Source: Candidatus Zixiibacteriota bacterium (GTDB taxonomy: Bacteria; Zixibacteria; MSB-5A5; GN15; FEB-12). Taken from it: a stretch of DNA of 64,000 nt. A program made the position numbers and the translations under genes. A model generated the notes under the pieces. It searched no databases and had not been told where the DNA came from. It saw only the letters and a program-made list of their open reading frames with translations. The stretch is from assembly GCA_017999435.1 (NCBI GenBank), contig JAGNLV010000002.1, positions 1 through 64,000 of the forward strand, in the 5' to 3' direction. The first letter of the stretch is position 1. Each line of letters begins with the position of its first letter. Positions 51,837 through 61,148 of the stretch are shown here, one piece after another.

Positions 51837-52877
51837 CTAGAGGCTGTCCCTGATGCAGGCTGCGATCATCGCGGCCGCGAGGCGGTGGCCGAAGTCGTTG
51901 AAGTGGGCCGGATCCACCAGGGGATCATCGAACAACCCCGGCCGGCCGGCAAAGCCCTCCGCCAGATCCACCACATCATAACCGCGGGCGGCGGCCATCT
52001 CGCGGATCGCCGCGTTGTACCGCTCGTGGTATTTGTGGAGGTTCGACTGATACCCCTTCGGGTAATAGGTCGGCAGGTCGGGGATGGGCGATGTGAGCAG
52101 GATCGGCCGCGCGCTGTCGGCGACAATCATCCGGCAGAGATCCTCGAGGTTCGCCCGGAAATCCTCCAGCCCGACCCGGTAGATCGGCGTGCGGCGGTCG
52201 AACAGGGAATCCATGGGCGGTTCGACCGCCGAGAGGATCGCTTTCTTTAGAAGGCGATAGGTGTGGAGGCGGCCGAGCGCGTTTTGAATGTCGAGCAGCC
52301 ACTGCGGGGGCATACGCTGGTCCTTGTCGGCCCGGTCGCCGGCGGCCGCCCAGTGGTCGTTGAAAGCGAAGAGGATGGTGACGATGGCGGGGCGAAGGCG
52401 GGACAGATCGGATCGGTAAAAACGCTTGCCCTGCAGCGAGGTGTAGCCGGGGATACCGGCGTTGATGACCTGGAAAGAGTCGCCGAGGAGGGAATCCAGC
52501 AGCCGGGGGTAGCCGTGCTCGGTCGCGACGCCCCATCCGAAAGTGCACGAGTTGCCCAGCGTGATGACACGGGTGCGCCCCTCGGCCGGCGTGATCTCGG
52601 GGCCGTGGAGACCGGCGCTGTTGATGCGGTGGGTGCGCCCGATGAAGAAGCGGGAGGTCACGCTCTGATCGGGGCGGAAGCGCCAGAAGAGTTCGTGGTC
52701 CTTGTCGAAAATCTCGGGATAATCGAGCGCCCGGTTGACAGTGAAGAAGCGGTTCTGGAAATAGGGATCGAGACCAGCGAGGCGGACGACGCCCTCCGCG
52801 AGCGCGACAAAGAGCGCCAGCGACAGGAGCACGGCGGCGGTCCGGAAGAGCACCGGATAAGTGTCTCGCGGCGGCAT
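51837..52877 (-). CDS. SGNH/GDSL-family hydrolase
   Basis: 346 aa. An N-terminal hydrophobic segment (about 10-28) anchors or exports it. Catalytic blocks: VITLGNSCTFGWGV (Ser), NAGIPGYTS (Gly), FAFNDHWAA (Asn), VDPAHFNDFGH (Asp and His). Such hydrolases act as acetyl- or acyl-esterases on glycans. It follows DUF5989 and the carbamoyltransferase, a recurrent set. It has its own promoter directly before the ATG. Confidence 0.82.
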   Translation of the reverse strand: MPPRDTYPVLFRTAAVLLSLALFVALAEGVVRLAGLDPYFQNRFFTVNRALDYPEIFDKDHELFWRFRPDQSVTSRFFIGRTHRINSAGLHGPEITPAEGRTRVITLGNSCTFGWGVATEHGYPRLLDSLLGDSFQVINAGIPGYTSLQGKRFYRSDLSRLRPAIVTILFAFNDHWAAAGDRADKDQRMPPQWLLDIQNALGRLHTYRLLKKAILSAVEPPMDSLFDRRTPIYRVGLEDFRANLEDLCRMIVADSARPILLTSPIPDLPTYYPKGYQSNLHKYHERYNAAIREMAAARGYDVVDLAEGFAGRPGLFDDPLVDPAHFNDFGHRLAAAMIAACIRDSL

Positions 52878-52883
52878 GAAACC

Positions 52884-52912
52884 AATATATGCCGCGCGGG
52901 GATGTTTGTCAG
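52884..52912 (-). promoter_or_regulatory. Promoter predicting a leaderless SGNH-hydrolase mRNA
   Basis: On the minus strand: CTGACA (52912-52907), a 17-nt spacer, TATATT (52889-52884), then 6 nt and the ATG at 52877. No Shine-Dalgarno is present. Confidence 0.6.
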
Positions 52913-52935
52913 GGGGAGAGCAGCCGGCCCCGCGG

Positions 52936-53097
52936 TCAGAAGAGCGAGTAGATAAAGGGGGCGAGAGCGGAGGATTCGGTGAAGAGGATCAGGGCCGACA
53001 CCAGCACGAGCAATACCAGGATCGGCCCGAGCCACCACTTTCGGGAGGTCCGGAGGAAGTACCAGAACTCGGCGAGGATTTTGACTCGTCCGGCCAT
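52936..53097 (-). CDS. DUF5989-family small membrane protein
   Basis: 53 aa: MAGRVKILAEFWYFLRTSRK, then WWLGPILVLLVLVSALILF as a single membrane helix, and TESSALAPFIYSLF to the stop. This layout (FWxFL, KWW, one helix, ALAPFIYxLF) is the DUF5989 pattern, almost always beside a NodU-type carbamoyltransferase and SxtJ. GAGG lies about 10 nt before the ATG. Possibly an accessory membrane subunit of the carbamoyltransferase; that is inference. Confidence 0.85.
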   Translation of the reverse strand: MAGRVKILAEFWYFLRTSRKWWLGPILVLLVLVSALILFTESSALAPFIYSLF

Positions 53098-53142
53098 AAC
53101 CGATTGCCTCACGGGAGATTACTCCTGCGGCGCGCAGACACT

Positions 53143-54876
53143 TCAGTCCTCCGCCTGCACCAAACGGAAACGCTGCCGCAGCGCTTCGGGAATCTCCTCT
53201 TTCTTCACTAGATAGTCACCCAGAAGGAGAATGTCAAGACCGCCCGAGCAGAAGGTCGCAAACGCTTCCTCGGGGGTGTTGACAATCGGGTGGCCGCGCA
53301 GGTTGAACGAGGTGTTGAGCAGGACCGGAATTCCCGTGAGGGATTTGAATTCGGCCAGGAGGCGGTACAGGGGCGGGTTGTCGGCCTCGGCCACCGTCTG
53401 GATGCGGGTGGAGTTGTCGACATGGGTGACCGCGGGAATCAGGCTGCGCTTGTCGGCGCGGACGGTGAAGTTGACGAGCATGTGGGGGGCAGGGCGGTCG
53501 CATTCGAAGTAGTCGGCGGCGTGCTCGCACATGACCGCCGGGGCGAAGGGGCGGAACGGTTCGCGGAATTTCACGGCCGCGTTGATCTTCTCCTTCATGC
53601 GGGGGTCGCGGGGATCGGCCAGGATAGAACGGAAGCCGAGGGCGCGCGGTCCGAACTCGGCGCCGCCGTGATAGAACCCGACGATGCGGCCCGAGGCGAG
53701 CGCGGCGGCGACGCGCCGCAACTGGGCGGCCCGATCGCCCGCCGTGTGCGGGATGCGGTGGGCGGCCAAAAAGGGGGCGATCGCATGGTCGAAATTCGGG
53801 CCGATCCCGAAAAAGGGTTGCGGTTGGCGAGCGGCGCCCGTGAGACAGAAGTGGGCGTACAGGGCCGCGCCGACCGCCCCCCCGGCATCGCCGGCGGCCG
53901 GCTGGATGGCGACGTCCTCGAAAAGCCCCGAGCGCAGCAGGGCGCCGTTGGCGGCGCAGTTGAGAGCGACCCCCCCCGCCAGGCACAGCCGGGACTTGCC
54001 CGTCGTCTCGCGCACATGCCGCGCCATCGCCAGGACGATCTTCTCCGTCACCGCCTGGAGCGAGGCCGCCACGTCGGCATGGAACTGCTCCAGCGGCGCG
54101 CCGGGCGCGCGGCGCGGACAGCCGAAAAGACGTTCGATGGCCCGTCCGGTCATGGTCAGGCTGCGGTGAAAAGTGAAGTATTTCATTCGGAGGTGGAGCG
54201 AGCCGTCGGCATGGACGGTGACGAGCCTGTCCTCGATCAGGTCGGCATAGCGCGGCTTGCCGTACGGGGCGAGACCCATCACTTTGTACTCCGCCGAGTT
54301 GACGCGAAAGCCGAGGTAGTAGGTGAGGGCCGAATAGAGCAGACCGAGGGAGTGCGGGTAGTGCATCTCGGCGATCAGCCGGACCCGGTTGCCCTCGCCC
54401 ACGCCGTAGGAGGCCGTGGCCCACTCCCCGACGCCGTCGACCGTGAGCACTGCGGCATCGCTGAACGGGGAGGTGAAAAAAGCGCCGGCGGCGTGCGAGA
54501 GGTGGTGCGGGAGATAGAGCACCTCGCCGTCAAATCCCAGTTCCTTGCGGATGATGTGGTCGGTCCAGAGCTTGCGGCCGAGCCAGACCGGCAGGGCGGT
54601 CAGGAACGGGCGCCAGGAGCGGAAAGGGGCGGCGAGACAGCCGGTCAGGATGCGGTCGAATTTGAGAATCGGTTTGTCGTAGAAGGCCACGGCGTCGAGA
54701 TCGGCTGTCGACAGACCGGTCCGGTCGAGGGCCCAGCGCACGGCGCGGACCGGCAGCTCGGGATCATGCTTGAGGCGGCTGAAACGCTCCTCCTGGGCGG
54801 CGGCCACGAGACGGCCGTCGACCGCCAGCGCTGCCGCGGCGTCGTGGTAGAAGCAGGATAGGCCGAGGATATTCAT
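53143..54876 (-). CDS. NodU/CmcH-type carbamoyltransferase
   Basis: 577 aa from the ATG at 54876 (MNILGLSCFYHDAAAALAV); the frame is open further upstream. An N-terminal ASKHA/Kae1-like domain (LPHHLSHAAGAF with the metal histidines, AVLTVDGVGEWAT) makes and transfers carbamoyl from carbamoyl-phosphate and ATP; a C-terminal domain (GRIVGFYHGGAEFGPRALGFRSIL, VLLNTSFNLRGHPIVNTP) completes the family. Acceptor unknown: a glycan or small-molecule hydroxyl. One bp after SxtJ, 45 bp before DUF5989. Confidence 0.92.
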   Translation of the reverse strand: MNILGLSCFYHDAAAALAVDGRLVAAAQEERFSRLKHDPELPVRAVRWALDRTGLSTADLDAVAFYDKPILKFDRILTGCLAAPFRSWRPFLTALPVWLGRKLWTDHIIRKELGFDGEVLYLPHHLSHAAGAFFTSPFSDAAVLTVDGVGEWATASYGVGEGNRVRLIAEMHYPHSLGLLYSALTYYLGFRVNSAEYKVMGLAPYGKPRYADLIEDRLVTVHADGSLHLRMKYFTFHRSLTMTGRAIERLFGCPRRAPGAPLEQFHADVAASLQAVTEKIVLAMARHVRETTGKSRLCLAGGVALNCAANGALLRSGLFEDVAIQPAAGDAGGAVGAALYAHFCLTGAARQPQPFFGIGPNFDHAIAPFLAAHRIPHTAGDRAAQLRRVAAALASGRIVGFYHGGAEFGPRALGFRSILADPRDPRMKEKINAAVKFREPFRPFAPAVMCEHAADYFECDRPAPHMLVNFTVRADKRSLIPAVTHVDNSTRIQTVAEADNPPLYRLLAEFKSLTGIPVLLNTSFNLRGHPIVNTPEEAFATFCSGGLDILLLGDYLVKKEEIPEALRQRFRLVQAED

Positions 54877-54877
54877 G

Positions 54878-55123
54878 TCAGCTCTGCCGTCGGAGCGCCT
54901 CGCGGTCGGGCGCAGGGCGGGCGACCGGTTTCCAATTGGTGGTGCGGGCGGCTTTCCGCGCGGAAACATCGAGGGGATCCCATCCGCCCAGACGCATGAG
55001 CAGGCCGAGCGGCGACAGGAGAAGGGCGTAGAGGACGGCCAGCAGCGCCAGCGTCTGTGCCCGGCCGAGCACGCGGGCGGCGCGCCTCCACCGGCCCCAA
55101 AGATACGATGCGACTTTCTTCAT
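54878..55123 (-). CDS. SxtJ-family membrane protein
   Basis: 81 aa with two hydrophobic stretches in one segment (ALLAVLYALLLSPLGLLMRLGG) followed by WDPLDV and a basic tail, the usual SxtJ pattern. Named after the saxitoxin cluster but widespread next to NodU-type carbamoyltransferases and DUF5989. Its stop is one base before the carbamoyltransferase ATG, so translation is coupled. Confidence 0.78.
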   Translation of the reverse strand: MKKVASYLWGRWRRAARVLGRAQTLALLAVLYALLLSPLGLLMRLGGWDPLDVSARKAARTTNWKPVARPAPDREALRRQS

Positions 55124-55230
55124 TTTCCGCGCGTTAATCTAATAAAAGCTGTTGTGAGAGTCGAGATTCTTTGCGTATTTCCGGGGGTCCGGCGGCCGAC
55201 GCCGCGGCCCCCAATTAGCTCACGAAGCAG

Positions 55231-56307
55231 ATGGCAACGCACAAGCGCATACTGGTCACCGGTGCTTCCGGCTCGCTCGGCCGGCAGTTGCTCTATGAGT
55301 TCACGCGCCGGGGATGCCGGCCGATCGCCCACGTGCGGCCCGACTCCGACACCTCGTACATCGATTCGCTCGGCCTGGAAAAACGGGTTGCCGACCTCGG
55401 CAACGAGGGGCAGATCGAGGCGCTGGTGCGGGACGTCGACGGGATCATCCACACCGCGGCCTGGGTCAATTTCCGCCAGGACCGGCTCACCCAGTTCGCG
55501 GGCGTGAACACCTTCGGAGCCGTGCACGTCTTCCAGGCGGCGCAGAAAGCGGGGGTGGAACGGTTTGTCCACGTGTCGACGATCGCGGCGACGGCGGCAA
55601 TTCCGCGGAAAAACGGGGAGGACGGCCGTCCGGGAGGACCGCGAGTGCGGGTGACGGAAGAGACGCCGTTCAATCTCGGGCACCTGCGCATCCCGTACTT
55701 CATGACGAAGCGGGCGGCCGAGGAGGAGTTGCTGAAGCTGGCGGCGGGGGGGGCGACCCAGCTGGTGATCGTGAATCCGGCCATCATCGTCGCGCCGTCG
55801 TCGACGGGCGACGACCGGGCGAAAGCGCTGAAGCGGTTTCCCCGGCTGGTGATGCCGGGGTTTCCGAACCGGCTCAACCTCGTGGACATTCGGGATGTCG
55901 CACCGGCGATCATCGCCGCTTTGGAGCGCGGGCGGCCGAACGAGCGGTATATCCTGGCCGGGGACAACATCACGGCCCGCGAACTGGTGCTGAGCATTTC
56001 GCAGGCGCTCGGCCGGGTGCCCCATGTCATGCACGTGCCGCGCGGGGTGATCGAGGTGGCGGCCCGGCTGTGGGGAATCTGGGTGAAGCTCACCGGACGG
56101 GGCAAGCTCGCGTTCTATCCCGATCTGGTCAAACTCCTGGATTACGACTGGGCGTACTCCTCGCTCAAAGCGCGGCGCGAGCTCGGGTACACCTCGCGCT
56201 CGGTGTGGGTGACGCTGGACGATCTGCTCCACAACCGGTTTCTCGGGACCTACCTGCGGCCGGCGACGGAGGGGAAATCCGAGGCGGCGGAGAAGACGCC
56301 CTCGTGA
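55231..56307 (+). CDS. NAD(P)-dependent extended SDR (epimerase/3-beta-HSD-like)
   Basis: 358 aa. ILVTGASGSLGRQLLYEF glycine motif, VDGIIHTAAWVNF, FVHVSTIAA (Ser), PYFMTKRAAEEEL (Tyr-X3-Lys). A C-terminal half with a basic hydrophobic segment (VIEVAARLWGIWVKLTGRG) fits the 3-beta-hydroxysteroid dehydrogenase/dihydroflavonol reductase branch more than UDP-sugar epimerases. Divergent from the SxtJ cassette; no clear ribosome binding site. Confidence 0.8.
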   Translation: MATHKRILVTGASGSLGRQLLYEFTRRGCRPIAHVRPDSDTSYIDSLGLEKRVADLGNEGQIEALVRDVDGIIHTAAWVNFRQDRLTQFAGVNTFGAVHVFQAAQKAGVERFVHVSTIAATAAIPRKNGEDGRPGGPRVRVTEETPFNLGHLRIPYFMTKRAAEEELLKLAAGGATQLVIVNPAIIVAPSSTGDDRAKALKRFPRLVMPGFPNRLNLVDIRDVAPAIIAALERGRPNERYILAGDNITARELVLSISQALGRVPHVMHVPRGVIEVAARLWGIWVKLTGRGKLAFYPDLVKLLDYDWAYSSLKARRELGYTSRSVWVTLDDLLHNRFLGTYLRPATEGKSEAAEKTPS

Positions 56308-56311
56308 GGCC

Positions 56312-56341
56312 TTGGCGGGGAAGCCGCCGTTTGTTTATATT
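56312..56341 (+). promoter_or_regulatory. Probable promoter for the 56422 gene
   Basis: TTGGCG (56312-56317), an 18-nt spacer, TATATT (56336-56341). Leader about 75 nt to the ATG at 56422. Confidence 0.45.
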
Positions 56342-56421
56342 GCCTCCCTGACATCCGTACGCCGGCGGGCTTCGTATCAGACGAGGCGCCGCCGTACCAT
56401 CTCAAGCCGAAGGAGCAGGCC

Positions 56422-56829
56422 ATGCGCAAGCTTGTGCTGTTTGTTGTCGTGGTTGCCTCCCTGACCGGCGGGCCCTCCCGTCCCGCCGCAGGGGTTATTC
56501 CCTCATGGGAGAGCCGCACCGGGAAGCTCGGGTTCATGCCTCTGTCCAACGAGGTGACAATGCTCAGGAGCGTCGACGATGCCGGCGGCGACCGGGGGTG
56601 GACGCTGCAACTGGTCTTGATCAATTCGCTTAAGGTGTTCACGACCTTCAAGTTAGAGTTCACCGCCGACTACAATTTCGACTACACGCCGGGGCAGAAC
56701 CGGGACCACTATGTCGAGCTGTCGTTGGTCAAGCCGGTGACCGGGCTGGTCTCGCTGAACTACCAGCGGGTGTTGTCGACCTTTGAAGCCGAGGCGGTGA
56801 ACCAGTTCGGGGTGCGGCTGGCGTTCTGA
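56422..56829 (+). CDS. Small exported protein, probably outer-membrane beta
   Basis: 135 aa. Signal peptide (MRKLVLFVVVVASLTGGPSRPAAG). The mature part alternates polar and hydrophobic residues (WTLQLVLINSLKVFTTFKLEFTADYNFDY; HYVELSLVKPVTGLVSLNYQRV) and ends with Phe, as barrel or barrel-like proteins do, but is too short for a full barrel unless it oligomerises. GAAGGAG is about 8 nt before the ATG. Confidence 0.55.
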   Translation: MRKLVLFVVVVASLTGGPSRPAAGVIPSWESRTGKLGFMPLSNEVTMLRSVDDAGGDRGWTLQLVLINSLKVFTTFKLEFTADYNFDYTPGQNRDHYVELSLVKPVTGLVSLNYQRVLSTFEAEAVNQFGVRLAF

Positions 56830-56884
56830 TCGGGTGCGGGCCGGCCGGGAGTGTTTTCGCCTTTCTGAGGGTCTCGGGCGCGCA

Positions 56885-56890
56885 TATATT
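56885..56890 (+). promoter_or_regulatory. Possible -10 element before the RND adaptor
   Basis: TATATT at 56885-56890 followed by GG, as at other promoters in the window, about 36 nt before the chosen start. No clear -35 box is present. Confidence 0.3.
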
Positions 56891-56926
56891 GGTGCGATTC
56901 AAAACCGGTGAGTGTATGACAAAAGT

Positions 56927-58009
56927 ATGAGTATCAGAAAGACGAGCAATTGGTGTCTGCTTTGGGCGGCTGTCGCCGCGGCGGCCGGGTGCGGCGACAG
57001 CCCGGGCGACGACGCCGGCCGATCCGGCGGAAACCCGGGCGGCGCGGCGATGCCCGTGAACGTGATCGTCGTGCAACCCCAGCCCCTGGACAACAAAATC
57101 TTCACAACCGGCACCCTGCTGGCCAACGAAGAGGTCGCCCTGCGCCCGGAGATTTCCGGGCGGGTGGTCGGCCTGTATATCGAGGAGGGGAAGGCCGTGA
57201 AAAAGGGGGACCTGCTGGTGAAACTCAACGACCGCGAGCTGGAGGCGCAATTGAGGCGCAAGCAGCACGAGGAGGCGCTGGCGGCTGAAGAAGAGCGGCG
57301 GGCGAATGCCCTCCTCGATATCAAGGGGATCAGCCAGGAGGACTACGACCGCACGCTGAACAAGCTCCGGATGATTCAGGCGGAGCGCGAGGTGATCGAG
57401 GCGCAGCTCGCGGAGACGGAGATCCTCGCGCCGTTCGACGGGACGGTCGGGCTGCGCTACATCAGCGCCGGGGGCGTGGTGACGCCGAGCACGCTGGTGG
57501 CCACGATGCAGGACACCGACCCCGTCAAGGTGGAGTTCTCGATTCCGGAGAAGCACGCCGGGAAGCTCGCGGTGAAGACGCCGGTGCTGGTGCAGGTCGG
57601 CGACGCGCCGGAGCGCCACGAGGGGACGGTGTACGCGGTCGAGGCCAAAGTGGACCCGGCGACGCGGACGCTGAAAGCGCGGGCGACCGTGCCGAACCCG
57701 GATGGGCGGCTGATCCCCGGGTCGTTCGCCAAAGTGGAAATTACGCTGGAGCATCTCCCCGACGCCCTGATTGTGCCGGCCCAGGCGATTGTCCCGCAGC
57801 TCGGCGGCGACCTCGTCTATGTGTGCCGCGAGGGCGCGGCCCGGGCGACGCCGGTGACGGTCGGCCTTCGGGGAGAGCGCACCGCCCAGATCATCCAGGG
57901 ACTTGCCCCCGGCGACACCGTCATCACCACCGGGCTGCTGCAGTTGAACGACGGGAAGAAGGTGGCGGCGCGGCCCGAGCCGGCCGACCGCAGCCGGACC
58001 GGACTATGA
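56927..58009 (+). CDS. RND-efflux periplasmic adaptor (membrane fusion lipoprotein)
   Basis: About 360 aa. Lipobox (WAAVAAAAGCGDS). Lipoyl half-motifs (LRPEISGRVVGLYIEEGKAVKKGDLLVKLND and ILAPFDGTVGLRYISAGGVV) flank a helical hairpin (about 85-145), followed by the beta-barrel and membrane-proximal domains. AcrA/MdtA-type. The ATG at 56927 is used; a GTG at 56912 is also possible and neither has a strong ribosome binding site. ATGA overlap with the pump gene. Confidence 0.9.
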   Translation: MSIRKTSNWCLLWAAVAAAAGCGDSPGDDAGRSGGNPGGAAMPVNVIVVQPQPLDNKIFTTGTLLANEEVALRPEISGRVVGLYIEEGKAVKKGDLLVKLNDRELEAQLRRKQHEEALAAEEERRANALLDIKGISQEDYDRTLNKLRMIQAEREVIEAQLAETEILAPFDGTVGLRYISAGGVVTPSTLVATMQDTDPVKVEFSIPEKHAGKLAVKTPVLVQVGDAPERHEGTVYAVEAKVDPATRTLKARATVPNPDGRLIPGSFAKVEITLEHLPDALIVPAQAIVPQLGGDLVYVCREGAARATPVTVGLRGERTAQIIQGLAPGDTVITTGLLQLNDGKKVAARPEPADRSRTGL

Positions 58010-61000
58010 ACATTTCCTCCCTGTGCATCAGCCGGCCGGTGCTCGCCACCGTGCTCTCGATCCTGATCGTGCTGTTCGGGGGGATCGGCTTTTTCTTCCT
58101 CGGCGTGCGGGAGTATCCGAATGTCGACCCGCCCATCATCTCGGTCTCGACCGCGTACACCGGGGCCAACGCCGACGTGATCGAATCGCAGATCACCGAG
58201 CCGCTCGAGGAGGAGATCAACGGGATTTCCGGGATCCGGTCGCTGACGTCGACGAGCCGCGACGGGCGGAGCTCGATCCGGGTCGAGTTCGAGCTCGGGG
58301 TGGACATGGAGGCGGCGGCCAACGACGTCCGGGACCGCGTGTCGCGCGCCCTGGGGAGCCTGCCCAAAGATGTGGACCCGCCGATCGTGTCGAAGGCGGA
58401 CGCCGACGCGACGCCGATCCTCTCGATGACGCTCCAGAGCGACCGGCGGTCGCTCCTGGAACTGTCGGCGATCGCGAACGACGAGTTTAAGGAGCGGCTG
58501 CAGACGATTCCGGGGATCAGCGAGGTCGGAATCTGGGGCGAGAAACGTTACGCCATGCGGCTGCTGATCGATCCGGGGCGGCTGGCGGCCCACGGCCTCA
58601 CCCCGCTCGACGTGCGCGATGCCCTCAACCGGGAAAACGTGGAACTGCCCTCGGGGATGATCGAAGGGTACGCGACGGAGCTGTCGATCCGCACGTTCGG
58701 ACGGATATCGACGCCGGCGGAGTTCAACGACCTGATTATCCGGGAAACGGCCGGCTCGGTGGTGCGCCTGCGGGACGTCGGCGAAGCGATCCTCGCGCCG
58801 GAAAACGAGCGCACGAGTCTGCGCGGCAACGGGGGCATTCCGATGGTCGCGGTGGCCATCACACCCCAGCCGGGGTCCAACCACATCGCCATCGTCGATG
58901 AAGTCTACCGGCGGGTGGAGCAGATCGCCCGGGAACTTCCGGACGATCTCACGCTCAATATCGCGATGGACACGACCGCGAGCATCCGCCGCGCCATCAC
59001 CGAGGTGGGCGAGACGATCCTGATCGCGATCCTGCTCGTCCTGCTGGTGATCTTCGTGTTCCTGCGGCACTGGCGGACGACGATTATCCCGATGCTCGCA
59101 ATCCCCATCTCGCTGATCGGCACCTTCTTCATCATGTACGCGGCTCACTTCTCGATCAACATCCTTACTCTCCTCGGGGTCGTGCTGTCGACGGGGATCG
59201 TGGTCGACGATGCGATCGTGGTGCTGGAGAACATCTACAGCAAGATCGAGCGGGGCATGCCGCCGGTCGAGGCGGGCCACCGCGGGTCGCGGGAGATATT
59301 CTTCGCCATCCTGTCGACCACGATCACGCTGGCTTCGGTGTTCCTGCCGATCATTTTCCTGCAGGGGCTGACGGGGCGGCTGTTCCGGGAATTCGGAATC
59401 GTGGTGGCCGGGGCGGTGCTCATTTCGGCGTTTGTGTCGCTGACGCTGACGCCGACGATGAGCGCGCACCTGCTGCACAAGAGCGAGCATGAAAACCGGC
59501 TCTTCCTCTGGAGCGAGCGGCGGTTCGCCGCGCTGGCGGCGGGCTACCGGCGGCTGCTGGGACGGTTCATTGAGCGGCGACTGCTCGCCCCGGTGATCAT
59601 GGCCGCCGCCCTGGCGCTCATTTTCGGCATCGGCGCCACAATCCCCTCGGAACTCGCGCCCATGGAGGACCGGAGCCGCTTGGTGATCAACGCCACCGCC
59701 CCCGAAGGAACATCGTTCGACGCCATGAGCGCGTATATCGACCGCCTGATCGGCATCGTCGACACGCTCCCGGAGCGGGATGTGATCATGGCGATGACGG
59801 CCCCCGGATGGGGCGGGGGAGGCTCGGCCAACAGCGGCTTCGTGCGGGTCAACCTCACGCCGCCCGACCGGCGCGCGCGCACCCAGCAGGAAATTGCCGA
59901 TGCGATCGGCGCGCGGCTCCGCGCGGAGACGTTCGCCCGGGCGTTCGTCACGCAGGAGCAGACCATCGGCAGCGGCCGCGGCCCGGGACTGCCCGTGCAA
60001 CTGGTCATCCAGGCGCCGACGCTGGAGAAGCTCAAGGCGGCGATCCCGCCGTTCATGGAGCGGGCGCAGACCGATTCCGTTTTCCAGGTGGTCGATCTCA
60101 ACCTCCGCTTCAACAAGCCGGAGCTGACCGTCGGGATCGACCGTGACCGCGCCCGGGCCCTCGGGATTACGGTGCGCGACATCGCCGAGACCCTCCAGCT
60201 GTATTTCAGCGGCCAGCGCTACGGCTACTTCATCATGAACGGCAAGCAGTACCCGGTGATCGCGCAGGCCGACCGGCCCAACCGCGATGAACCCCTGGAC
60301 CTCAGCTCCATCTACATCCGCAACAACCGGGGGGAACTGATCCAACTGGACAACGTGGTGACGCTCTCCTACCGGAGCAGCCCGCCGCAGTTGTACCGGT
60401 ACAACCGGTATGTCGCGGCCACCGTGAGCGCAGCCCCGGCGCCCGGCGTAGCGCTCGGGACGGCTATCGACGAAATGCAGGGGATCGCCGACAGCGTGCT
60501 GGACGAGTCGTTTTCCACCAGTCTGGCCGGGACGGCCAAGGAGTACGCCGAGAGCTCGAACACGCTGTACTTCGCTTTTGTGCTCGCCCTCGTCCTGGTG
60601 TACCTGATTCTGTCGGCCCAGTTTGAGAGTTTTCGCGATCCCCTGATCATCATGTTCACGGTGCCGCTGGCGCTGGCCGGGGCGATCCTCTCGCTGTGGC
60701 TGTTCGGGCAGACCTTCAACATATTCAGCCAGATCGGCATCATCGCGCTGGTCGGGATCGTGACCAAGAACGGGATTTTGATCGTCGAATTCGCCAACCA
60801 GCGGCGTGCCCAGGGACTGGGGATTCGGGAGGCGGTGATCGACGCGGCGGCGCAGCGGTTCCGGCCGATCCTGATGACGAGTCTGGCGACCGTGTTCGGG
60901 GTGCTGCCGATCGCGCTGGCCCTCGGGGCGGCCTCCAAGAGCCGGGCCTCGATGGGTATCGTGATTATTGGCGGACTTCTGTTTTCGCTGGTGCTGACGC

Positions 61001-61095
61001 TCTTCGTCATCCCTGCGCTGTACACCTACCTGTCCTCGCGGCGGCGGCACGAGGTCGAAGCGACCGACGCCGCGGCGGTGGCGGAGGCCGTGTAG
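58006..61095 (+). CDS. RND-family multidrug efflux pump
   Basis: 1029 aa from the ATG at 58006, which overlaps the adaptor stop. Twelve helices in two repeats. Canonical start (SRPVLATVLSILIVLFGGIGFFFL), helix-4 acidic segment (LLGVVLSTGIVVDDAIVVLENI, with the adjacent Asp pair of the proton relay), and the second half (GIVTKNGILIVEFANQRR). Proton-driven efflux from the periplasm. A TolC partner is not adjacent; the exporter-operon TolC or another could serve. Confidence 0.95.
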   Translation: MNISSLCISRPVLATVLSILIVLFGGIGFFFLGVREYPNVDPPIISVSTAYTGANADVIESQITEPLEEEINGISGIRSLTSTSRDGRSSIRVEFELGVDMEAAANDVRDRVSRALGSLPKDVDPPIVSKADADATPILSMTLQSDRRSLLELSAIANDEFKERLQTIPGISEVGIWGEKRYAMRLLIDPGRLAAHGLTPLDVRDALNRENVELPSGMIEGYATELSIRTFGRISTPAEFNDLIIRETAGSVVRLRDVGEAILAPENERTSLRGNGGIPMVAVAITPQPGSNHIAIVDEVYRRVEQIARELPDDLTLNIAMDTTASIRRAITEVGETILIAILLVLLVIFVFLRHWRTTIIPMLAIPISLIGTFFIMYAAHFSINILTLLGVVLSTGIVVDDAIVVLENIYSKIERGMPPVEAGHRGSREIFFAILSTTITLASVFLPIIFLQGLTGRLFREFGIVVAGAVLISAFVSLTLTPTMSAHLLHKSEHENRLFLWSERRFAALAAGYRRLLGRFIERRLLAPVIMAAALALIFGIGATIPSELAPMEDRSRLVINATAPEGTSFDAMSAYIDRLIGIVDTLPERDVIMAMTAPGWGGGGSANSGFVRVNLTPPDRRARTQQEIADAIGARLRAETFARAFVTQEQTIGSGRGPGLPVQLVIQAPTLEKLKAAIPPFMERAQTDSVFQVVDLNLRFNKPELTVGIDRDRARALGITVRDIAETLQLYFSGQRYGYFIMNGKQYPVIAQADRPNRDEPLDLSSIYIRNNRGELIQLDNVVTLSYRSSPPQLYRYNRYVAATVSAAPAPGVALGTAIDEMQGIADSVLDESFSTSLAGTAKEYAESSNTLYFAFVLALVLVYLILSAQFESFRDPLIIMFTVPLALAGAILSLWLFGQTFNIFSQIGIIALVGIVTKNGILIVEFANQRRAQGLGIREAVIDAAAQRFRPILMTSLATVFGVLPIALALGAASKSRASMGIVIIGGLLFSLVLTLFVIPALYTYLSSRRRHEVEATDAAAVAEAV

Positions 61096-61148
61096 GGGGC
61101 GGGGACGCGGCCGGCACGGCGGGATCGTGCGTCAGTCCGGTGGAGCCG

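Noticed and set aside
57817-61050. Very long minus-strand open frame (1077 codons) opposite the RND pump gene
   Set aside because: It mirrors codon positions of a certain RND pump, is Arg/Asp/His-rich without hydrophobic cores or domains, and has no ribosome binding site. It is a high-GC shadow frame.
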